The notes below the pieces were generated by a model. That model had not been told where the DNA came from, searched no databases, and saw only the letters and a list, made by a program, of their open reading frames with translations. This document shows positions 50,957 through 57,733 of a stretch of DNA of 64,000 nucleotides, in pieces (within the stretch, counting starts at the first letter, position 1; each line of letters opens with the position of its first letter). The DNA is from Leadbetterella sp035299025 (GTDB taxonomy: Bacteria > Bacteroidota > Bacteroidia > Cytophagales > Spirosomataceae): contig DATGXK010000015.1 in assembly GCA_035299025.1 (NCBI GenBank), forward strand, positions 26,012 through 90,011, read 5' to 3'. Made by a program: the position numbers and the translations under genes.

Positions 50957-51529
50957 ATGAATTTCAAGCTTTTGAAATCTGTAAAATGGCCTCTACTTGT
51001 TTTGGCACTGAGCATCAGTTGTAAACCCGAAGAAATAAATGAGCCAACCATTTATAACGTAGATGCCTCTTTAGCAAAGTACGTGGACAAATTCTTTCAA
51101 GAAGCCATTAGCCGAGGTATAACAATCCCGAAGGAGAATCTGATAGTTAAGCCAGCTACCAATACAGCAAATTTTACGGACATTTGTGGCAAATGCACAC
51201 AAAACACCAAATTCCCAGAGCTCCAACGGACGGTGGAAATAAATATGGCGAGTTCGCCTTGTTGGAAAAATATCTCTGAAAATGATAAGGAAGCCTTGGT
51301 TTTTCACGAATTGGGACATTGCCTTTTAAACAGAATTGCCCATAAAAACGACACCTTTGCTGACGGATCACCTAAAAGTATAATGGTGGCTAACAATACC
51401 GATCTTTACGGGCCATGTATTTACGCTTTCGACGAAAACCCGACGCTCTGCAACAAAACCAATCGCCGAAAATACTACATTGACGAACTCTTTGACGAGA
51501 AAACGGCTGCTCCTAGTTGGGCGAGGTGA
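50957..51529 (+). CDS. Putative zinc metallopeptidase lipoprotein
   Basis: A 190-residue protein with a lipoprotein signal (MNFKLLKSVKWPLLVLALSISC, Cys22). The zinc-protease motif HELGH is at residues 117-121 in ALVFHELGHCLLNRIAH, with H129 as a possible third ligand. This is two residues further away than in the classical metzincin HExxHxxGxxH. Four Cys (in ICGKCTQNT and PCW before the motif, and others after it) may form disulfides. It is a small, Bacteroidota-type putative metalloproteinase of unknown target; the gene starts 13 bases after the regulator. Confidence 0.8.
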   Translation: MNFKLLKSVKWPLLVLALSISCKPEEINEPTIYNVDASLAKYVDKFFQEAISRGITIPKENLIVKPATNTANFTDICGKCTQNTKFPELQRTVEINMASSPCWKNISENDKEALVFHELGHCLLNRIAHKNDTFADGSPKSIMVANNTDLYGPCIYAFDENPTLCNKTNRRKYYIDELFDEKTAAPSWAR

Positions 51530-51530
51530 G

Positions 51531-51575
51531 AGTAAGCCTTAGTCTAATTTAGGATCAAACCAAGGCTTACTTTTT
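51531..51575 (+). terminator. Terminator after the metallopeptidase gene
   Basis: A perfect 10-bp stem, AGTAAGCCTT (51531-51540) and AAGGCTTACT (51562-51571), followed by a run of five T on the plus strand. The 21-base loop is long. The gene on the other side is convergent. Confidence 0.75.
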
Positions 51576-51586
51576 GCTAATACATT

Positions 51587-53689
51587 TTATTTTAGAGTTT
51601 TCACCCCCATATTCCAAAAAATAAATCCATAAATGTCGGCCATGGTTTCTATATTCTTTTTGGTATTGGAGGCTCCGTGACCTGAGTTGGTGTCTATTCG
51701 TATCAACAACGGGTTTTGGGTACTTTCTCCCGCTTTGGCTTGTAGCTCAGCTGCGTATTTAAACGAGTGTGCTGGCACTACGCGGTCGTCGTGGTCGGCC
51801 GTTGTTACCAAAGTGGCTGGGTAATTTACACCGGACTTAATATTGTGCAATGGTGAATATCCGTAAAGTACTTTAAATTCCTCTGAATTGTCGGCTGAGC
51901 CGTAATCTGCAATCCAGTTCCAGCCGATGGTGAATTTGTGGAAACGCAACATGTCCATTACACCCACTTGAGGGATGGCCACTTTGGCCAAATCTGGCCT
52001 TTGATTAATAACCGCACCCACCAAAAGTCCGCCATTAGAGCCACCACGAAGTGCCAAATGCTCTGAATCACAATATTTGTTGGCAATCAGATATTCACCC
52101 GCCGCAATAAAGTCGTCATAAACATTCTGTTTTTTAAGTTTCATTCCTTGTTCGTGCCACTTTTCGCCGTATTCAGAACCACCACGCAGGTTGGCTTGAG
52201 CATACACGCCCCCAAACTCCAAAAATGGAATCAACAATGGACTAAAAGCGGGATTAAGACTCACATTAAATCCACCATAGCCATAGAGCAAAGTCGGATT
52301 TTGCGAATTGAGCTTTAGGCCTTTTTTGTAAGTGATAAACATGGGCACTTTTGTGCCGTCTTTTGAAGTATAAAAAATTTGCTTTGTCTCGAAATCATCA
52401 GCTTTGAAATCTACTTCTGGATTGCGAAATACAGAACTTTTCTTTGTAGCAATGTCGTATCGGTAAATAGTTGGAGGAAAAGTAAATGAGGTGAATGAAT
52501 AGAAAACAAACTTGTCGTCTTTGTCTCCACCAAAACCACCTGCTGTGCCTAATCCAGGCAATTTTACTTCATTCTCCAGCTTTCCGTTCAAATCATACAC
52601 GTAAATGCGAGAAGTAACATCTTTCAGATAATTTAAGAAAAGCTTACCGCCCGCTGTTCCAGCACCTTGCAATGGCTCAGGTTTTTCAGCAATGAAATCA
52701 GAGAATTTACTGGTTTTCGGGTCAAACAAAAGTAGCTTTTCATTAGGTGCCTTGTCGTTGGTCTGAATAATAAATTTGCCTTTGACATTATCAATAAATG
52801 AATAAGACGAATTCGTAATTTCTTTAACTACCGGTGTAAATTCTTTTTGGTCTTTGGTCTTGTAAAAAAGGGCATTTCCGTCTAAGCCTTTTCCTCTATC
52901 GCTTAGATACAAAAAGGCAAACTGTTCGTCTTCAGAAGTACTCAAAGTGTGAAAACGTTGTCCGTTGGCTGGATCTTGATAAACCAAATTATCTTTTTCT
53001 TGCGAAGTACCCACTGCATGAAACCACACTTGATGATTCTCGTTCTTAGCAGCCAATGCACTACCCTCTGGTTTTGGATAACGGCTATAATAGAAACCGC
53101 TTCCCTGCCAGGCGAGACCTGATATTTTCACCCATTCTAATTTATCTTCTAAAGTTTTCAGCGTTTTTAAGTCCATCACAAAAACGTCCATCCAGTCAGA
53201 ACCACCTTTTGAAAGTGCATAAGCCGCATAGTTTCCGTCTTTTGAAATATTAAATTGCATCAAACGCGTAGTACCATCTGGCGAAAGTTTATTGGGATCC
53301 ATGACCAATTCGGGAGCTCCGTCTAATCCTTTTTGTCGATACAAAACTGATTGGTTTTGTAAGCCATCGTTTTTATAAAAATAAAACCACTCGTGTTTTT
53401 TCGATGGTGCAGAGTATTTGGGATAATTGTAAACCTTCTCTAGACGGTCTTGAAGCTGTTTTTTGTAAGGAATTTTAGACAAATAATCGAATGTAACTTC
53501 GTTTTGTGCCTTTACCCAATCTGCTGTTTCTGCCGATTTATCGTCTTCCAACCAGCGGTATGGGTCTTTAACTTCTGTGCCGTGGTAATTGTCTGTTTGA
53601 GAACCTTTTTTGGTTTCTGGATATTTTAATTGGGCCATTGAAAAATATGGAATTAATGCAAATACAATTAGTTTGATTGATGATTTCAT
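51587..53689 (-). CDS. Prolyl oligopeptidase (S9A)
   Basis: A 700-residue serine peptidase that cuts peptides after proline. Signal peptide MKSSIKLIVFALIPYFSMAQ sends it to the periplasm. An N-terminal segment (PETKKGSQTDNYHGTEVKDPYRWLEDDKSAET) leads into a seven-bladed beta-propeller (about residues 75-430) and a C-terminal alpha/beta hydrolase. The catalytic triad is S551 in GGSNGGLLVGA, D635 in ADHDDRVVP and H671 in SGHGAS. The YGGFNVSLNPAFS and RGGSEYGEKWHEQG segments are typical of the family. It is a single gene. Confidence 0.94.
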   Translation of the reverse strand: MKSSIKLIVFALIPYFSMAQLKYPETKKGSQTDNYHGTEVKDPYRWLEDDKSAETADWVKAQNEVTFDYLSKIPYKKQLQDRLEKVYNYPKYSAPSKKHEWFYFYKNDGLQNQSVLYRQKGLDGAPELVMDPNKLSPDGTTRLMQFNISKDGNYAAYALSKGGSDWMDVFVMDLKTLKTLEDKLEWVKISGLAWQGSGFYYSRYPKPEGSALAAKNENHQVWFHAVGTSQEKDNLVYQDPANGQRFHTLSTSEDEQFAFLYLSDRGKGLDGNALFYKTKDQKEFTPVVKEITNSSYSFIDNVKGKFIIQTNDKAPNEKLLLFDPKTSKFSDFIAEKPEPLQGAGTAGGKLFLNYLKDVTSRIYVYDLNGKLENEVKLPGLGTAGGFGGDKDDKFVFYSFTSFTFPPTIYRYDIATKKSSVFRNPEVDFKADDFETKQIFYTSKDGTKVPMFITYKKGLKLNSQNPTLLYGYGGFNVSLNPAFSPLLIPFLEFGGVYAQANLRGGSEYGEKWHEQGMKLKKQNVYDDFIAAGEYLIANKYCDSEHLALRGGSNGGLLVGAVINQRPDLAKVAIPQVGVMDMLRFHKFTIGWNWIADYGSADNSEEFKVLYGYSPLHNIKSGVNYPATLVTTADHDDRVVPAHSFKYAAELQAKAGESTQNPLLIRIDTNSGHGASNTKKNIETMADIYGFIFWNMGVKTLK

Positions 53690-53794
53690 TTTTGATTGAT
53701 GGTATTAGATTGTAAATTTAGAAAAGTAAAATTTAAAAACGCCGAAATCAACCCGGATTGATACTGGAAAAGTGTATAATTAATTTCAAGTTCT

Positions 53795-55039
53795 TTACTT
53801 CACCACTATTTGAGCTGTGCTTCGGCTCAGTTGCTCCAAGATTACAGTTTTTCCCTCTAATATTTTTTGCAAAACATTGGAGTCGTAGTGCCTGATAGTG
53901 TAAAGCGTCACGTTCTCATTGTACCTTACTTTAAATGACGTTTCAAGTGATTTGATTAATTCCTCAAACTTCATATCGTCATAATCTAAACAAACTGTAA
54001 AACTCAGGGCCGAGTTTTGGCTAACGTTGCATTTGAGATTCAGTTTGGCAAAAATCTCATAGATATGCGAGATATTGAGCTCGGAAATAAACGAAAAGTC
54101 TTTGGTTGAAATCGAAATCAGCAATTGGTTCTTTTTGACAATGATAGCTGAAATGTTTTTCTGTAAAAACTCACCTGAATTTATAACTGTTCCAGTTTCC
54201 TCTGGATGTAAAAATGGTTTGACGTATAATGGAATGTTGGAGTTCTGAAGAGGTTTAATCGTTTTTGGGTGAATAACCGTAGCACCATAATAGGTCATTT
54301 CTACAGCCTCTGTATATGACAATTGGTCAAACTTTTGGTATTCAGAAAATAGCCTAGGATCAGCACTTAAAACTCCGGGCACATCTTTCCAAATTGTAAC
54401 CGACTCAGCCTTTAAGCAATGAGCAAATATCGAAGCTGTGTAATCAGAACCCTCCCTACCAAGTGTGGTTGTTTTATTGTCAGAAGTTCCCCCAATAAAC
54501 CCTTGGGTTATGAACAGATTGACATTTTGCTCTAACAAATCTATGCTACTTTGTGTAGCTTCCCAATTGACTTTTGCTTCTCGAAAAGTAGCATCGGTTT
54601 TCAAGTATTTTCGAGCATCTAACCATCTGTTGCCAACACCTTCTTGGTTAAGATAAGTACTGATAATGAGCGTTGAAATCAATTCACCATTAGAAATAAC
54701 CTGATCAGAAATTTCATCATACCTCTGACCATCAACACTTTCTAAATAATCCTTAATTCTTTGAATATGTTTTTTTAGCGAAGCCGTTATTTCCGTTTTG
54801 TCTTCAAAAAGTCCGTTTATCAATATCTGATGGTAGTCTTCTATTTCTTTTAACTTTGGGGCGTACTCCTCCTTTTTGTAAAACAATTTCACAACTTCCT
54901 CCAAGGCATTGGTCATCTTGCCCATGGCAGACACCACCACAAGAATTGCCTGATTTTCATATAATTGGATAATGTTTTTGAGGTTCTTAACCCCTTCAAC
55001 ATCCTTTACAGAAGCACCACCAAATTTGAATACGAGCAT
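53795..55039 (-). CDS. Aspartate kinase
   Basis: A 414-residue monofunctional aspartate kinase, the first enzyme of the lysine/threonine/methionine/diaminopimelate branch. The motifs are MLVFKFGGASVKDVEGVKNL (substrate and ATP lobe), GGTSDNKTTTLGREGSDYTASIFAHCL, TIWKDVPGVLSADPRLF and EMTYYGATVIHPKTIKPL. The C-terminal about 110 residues look like ACT-type regulatory domains, although they are less conserved than in E. coli LysC. It is not next to other biosynthetic genes. Confidence 0.93.
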   Translation of the reverse strand: MLVFKFGGASVKDVEGVKNLKNIIQLYENQAILVVVSAMGKMTNALEEVVKLFYKKEEYAPKLKEIEDYHQILINGLFEDKTEITASLKKHIQRIKDYLESVDGQRYDEISDQVISNGELISTLIISTYLNQEGVGNRWLDARKYLKTDATFREAKVNWEATQSSIDLLEQNVNLFITQGFIGGTSDNKTTTLGREGSDYTASIFAHCLKAESVTIWKDVPGVLSADPRLFSEYQKFDQLSYTEAVEMTYYGATVIHPKTIKPLQNSNIPLYVKPFLHPEETGTVINSGEFLQKNISAIIVKKNQLLISISTKDFSFISELNISHIYEIFAKLNLKCNVSQNSALSFTVCLDYDDMKFEELIKSLETSFKVRYNENVTLYTIRHYDSNVLQKILEGKTVILEQLSRSTAQIVVK

Positions 55040-55104
55040 AGCTTAAATATTTTTGATTGCAATATAGATATTGGATTGAAAAGAAGCATTTGCCTCTCGG
55101 ACAT

Positions 55105-56139
55105 TTACATCCCAAGTCTTTTGTATTTATCCAACAACAGAACCTCAAAATCATTTTTTAAATCATCAGTCAAAAAACTTTTATGCACCACCTCCAGCAT
55201 TTCATACCGACAGTAGTAAAAGTTCTCGAGAGTTTTATCCAAAAGCTTTTGTGAAAGATTTGATAGTTTGTAAGCCGCTAAAAAATCCTCATATTTTAGT
55301 TTGCTTTTCTTTCCATTTAAAGTCAGTGCTAGTTCTTCAGTATCGGCTTTGTTTACAAGAGCAGTGCCGAGCATGTCGTATGCTGGGCTGAGCATGTATT
55401 TCCCTCTTTCGTCTGTTTCGAGCAACGAAAAGTTCTTCAGATGCATATCCGCATTTCCGGTCAAATAACTAAAAACCACATACTCGTAAAAGTTCGTGAC
55501 ATCCAGCAGAGGAGCATCCGAATATTTCACCAGAGCCTTGGCTATTTGCTCGTGACTGCCCTTGTATTTGTCTTCCGTAAGGCGTTCTGTGAGTTGGCAC
55601 ATATCTTCCATGTGCCGCATACCTGAGCGTGTGCGGTCAACCCGTTTGGTCAAATAACACAAGGTGCCATCTTGCAATGGAAACAAGGTGTGGGGCACGG
55701 TTTTGAGACCACACACTTCGGCCATCTTCATGGTGCAATCTTCCAACTCCGGCAAAGAGCGATAATAATCTGATGGCGGTTTGAGTATATAATCGCCATA
55801 TAGGCCTACTATCGTCAACTTTTTCAATGCATTTCTTTCTTGTTTGCGATGCCAACTTAGGCTTACCTTGGCCTGCACGCCCGTAACGGCCATGTTGGCG
55901 TTTACAAATTGCTGGGCCAAAGCTGCCAAAGCTTCTTTGTCGTATTCAAACTTGGGCACGTAAGCCTGACCAAAAAAACGCTTGCTACAAGCTTGATGAT
56001 AATTCACTTCATCTTCTTTCAAAAAATCATAGCAATACAAGCACCTATCTTTGGAGTTTCCATAGGATACCTCTGGCTCAAAAACATGATTCTGAGTCTG
56101 CTGCTTATATAGCGGATTCTTGTTTTTATAATTCTTCAT
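55105..56139 (-). CDS. hipT: HipT-type toxin kinase (HipA C-terminal domain) with CCHC zinc-finger-like N-terminus
   Basis: A 344-residue HipA-family Ser/Thr kinase. It lacks the N-subdomain 1 found in full HipA, which is encoded by the separate gene upstream, so it matches the HipT part of tripartite HipBST systems. The N-terminus carries C33-x2-C36-x11-H48-x2-C51 (CLYCYDFLKEDEVNYHQACSKRFFG), a zinc-finger-like motif. The ATP loop is M83-A-V-T-G-V-Q-A-K91. The catalytic loop is GNADMHLKNF with D231 and N236, and the metal-binding Asp is D255 in LSPAYDMLGT. By family, the kinase phosphorylates a translation factor such as a tRNA synthetase; the target here is not known. It overlaps the gene before it by 14 bases. 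Confidence 0.87.
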   Translation of the reverse strand: MKNYKNKNPLYKQQTQNHVFEPEVSYGNSKDRCLYCYDFLKEDEVNYHQACSKRFFGQAYVPKFEYDKEALAALAQQFVNANMAVTGVQAKVSLSWHRKQERNALKKLTIVGLYGDYILKPPSDYYRSLPELEDCTMKMAEVCGLKTVPHTLFPLQDGTLCYLTKRVDRTRSGMRHMEDMCQLTERLTEDKYKGSHEQIAKALVKYSDAPLLDVTNFYEYVVFSYLTGNADMHLKNFSLLETDERGKYMLSPAYDMLGTALVNKADTEELALTLNGKKSKLKYEDFLAAYKLSNLSQKLLDKTLENFYYCRYEMLEVVHKSFLTDDLKNDFEVLLLDKYKRLGM

Positions 56140-56458
56140 CGTCTTGTGGTATTACACTGACGGCCCCTATGGTGTTCTTGCAACATGCCAATAGTAGGCC
56201 AAATCTATCTCTTGCGTTTATTTTCCAATTGTCTATGGCTATGTCCAAAAGCCAACCTTCAGGTATCAGCCCATCAAAAAAAGGAAAAAGTACCTTACTT
56301 TGATAGGCTTTTGATGTTACGGGCAATGTTTTGCTTATGGACATGGCCTCTGAGGACAATACATAGCTCTCATCATAGCTAAACGCATAGCCTGAATCGG
56401 TTTCGGCAAGTGTGCCGGCTAACCGATTATGCAACAATACATTGGCTTTCCTATTCAT
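56126..56458 (-). CDS. hipS: HipS-like protein (HipA N-subdomain 1)
   Basis: A 110-residue protein corresponding to the first N-terminal subdomain of HipA: MNRKANVLLHNRLAGTLAETDSGYAFSYDE, then ISKTLPV, VLFPFFDGLIPEGWLLDIAIDNWKINARDRFGLLLACCKNTIGAVSVIP. In characterised HipBST systems this small protein is the antitoxin that blocks the kinase, and a Trp near the PEGW motif (W69 here) is a candidate contact residue. It overlaps hipB by 8 bases and hipT by 14 bases, so all three are translationally coupled. Confidence 0.87.
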   Translation of the reverse strand: MNRKANVLLHNRLAGTLAETDSGYAFSYDESYVLSSEAMSISKTLPVTSKAYQSKVLFPFFDGLIPEGWLLDIAIDNWKINARDRFGLLLACCKNTIGAVSVIPQDDEEL

Positions 56459-56669
56459 TTTCTTGATCTTGAGCTACTGGTGCCAACTCCGCCCCAAACA
56501 GAGCCAACACCTTATTTACGGTATCCATCCTAAGTGTTTTTTTGCCTTGCTCCAAGTCCCTCATAAACCTCAACCCGACGTCGGCTTTTTCGGCCAATTC
56601 TACTTGTGTAATGCCTGCAAGTTTGCGTTTTTGCTTTACAAATCTTATTAGCTTGCTATTTTCTTTCAT
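56451..56669 (-). CDS. hipB: HipB-like antitoxin (XRE helix-turn-helix)
   Basis: A 72-residue DNA-binding protein with a Cro/CI helix-turn-helix: LIRFVKQKRKLAGITQVELAEKADVGLRFMRDLEQGKKTLRMDTVNKVLALFGAEL. It is the first gene of the hipBST operon and is expected to repress it by binding the repeats just upstream (56672-56807), as HipB does at its own promoter. It could also help neutralise the toxin, although in HipBST the HipS subunit carries that role. Confidence 0.9.
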   Translation of the reverse strand: MKENSKLIRFVKQKRKLAGITQVELAEKADVGLRFMRDLEQGKKTLRMDTVNKVLALFGAELAPVAQDQENE

Positions 56670-56671
56670 TT

Positions 56672-56807
56672 TTATACCCTATAAAATACAACAATACAAA
56701 TATATTAATTTTTTATATTACATAAGGTATATTTACAATATTTTCTTTTAATATTATACCCTTTAATATACTAAAAATAAGAAACAATTTACTTTTATAC
56801 CCTTAAT
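56672..56807 (-). promoter_or_regulatory. hipBST promoter region with operator repeats
   Basis: TTATACCCT occurs three times on the plus strand (at 56672, 56753 and 56795) and once inverted as ATAAGGTAT (56722-56730). The first copy lies just before hipB. A TATATTTG -7-like box is at 56697-56704 on the minus strand, between the first repeat and the inverted one, so bound repressor would cover the promoter. The spacing is irregular, and the region is very AT-rich, which lowers confidence in each single copy. Confidence 0.5.
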
Positions 56808-56892
56808 GATATATATATAGTACAAATGATGACACAAAAATGAACTACCCAAAGAAAAACACTTTACATATTCAAACAAACTAATTACTAAA

Positions 56893-57732
56893 TTGCGTAA
56901 TAAAAATACATTAACACCCGTGAAAATGCTGATTCTCCTCGTACTTGCCTTGTTGATTTCCTTTTTGCTAATTTTTTATTTTATCAAAAAAAATAAAGCT
57001 CCTATACCTTACGAAATTGACAAACCCGACTTCCAACAAAATTTATCTGAAAAACTAAAAGAGATTTCGGGTATTTCATATTTTGCTGAAAATCAAATTG
57101 TTTGCATCAATGACGAAGTGGGTCATTTGTTTATTTATGATTATGAAAAAGAAGAAATCATAGATACCTTAGAATTTGAGGCCGATGGAGATTATGAAGA
57201 CGTGGTTTTCCTAAAAGGTATCTCTTATGTTTTGAGAAGCGATGGGCAGATAAATGCATTTGAAACAAACGCTAAAAAAACTACAAAATATGATTGTAGC
57301 AACGACGAAATAGAAGAATTCGAAGGACTGGGATATGACCCAAAATCAAATTCACTGCTTTTAGCTGCCAAAAAAATGAAAGGAGAGAAAGCCATATTTG
57401 AGTTTGATTTGAAAAATAAAATACTAACTAAGAAATTCTCAATTTCGAAAGATGACATTAAGAAAAATGGCAAACATGGCAAGGAGTTTAAACCTTCAGG
57501 AATAGCCGTTCACCCAATTTCAGGCGAAATTTATGTTCTAGCATCTGCAGGCAAAAAACTCTTGGTTTTGGATGAAAACGGCAACGTAAAACAGCAGTAC
57601 AATTTAGATGATGACCAATTCCCTCAACCCGAGGGCATTTGTTTTACGCCAAATGGGGATTTGATCATTGCGTCTGAAGGCAAAAATGGCAAAGCCTCAA
57701 TTTCTTACTTTGGCTACAAAAGAATAAAATAA
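56893..57732 (+). CDS. SdiA-regulated domain-like membrane-anchored protein
   Basis: A 279-residue protein with an N-terminal membrane segment (MLILLVLALLISFLLIFYFIKKNK) and a beta-propeller-like body of the SdiA-regulated family (LKEISGISYFAENQIVCINDEVGHLFIYDYEKEEIIDTLEF, YEDVVFLKGISYVL, EFEGLGYDPKSNSLLLAAK, EGICFTPNGDLIIASEGKNG). The open frame starts at a TTG at 56893; a GTG at 56920 and an ATG at 56926 are alternatives, and the ATG at 56926 may be the real one. It is divergent from hipBST and probably unrelated to it. The ligand is unknown. Confidence 0.8.
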   Translation: MRNKNTLTPVKMLILLVLALLISFLLIFYFIKKNKAPIPYEIDKPDFQQNLSEKLKEISGISYFAENQIVCINDEVGHLFIYDYEKEEIIDTLEFEADGDYEDVVFLKGISYVLRSDGQINAFETNAKKTTKYDCSNDEIEEFEGLGYDPKSNSLLLAAKKMKGEKAIFEFDLKNKILTKKFSISKDDIKKNGKHGKEFKPSGIAVHPISGEIYVLASAGKKLLVLDENGNVKQQYNLDDDQFPQPEGICFTPNGDLIIASEGKNGKASISYFGYKRIK

Positions 57733-57733
57733 A

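Noticed and set aside
55060..55073. Small hairpin (CAATAT/ATATTG) between aspartate kinase and hipT as a terminator
   Set aside because: A 6-bp AT-only stem with a two-base loop cannot fold stably and has no T tail.
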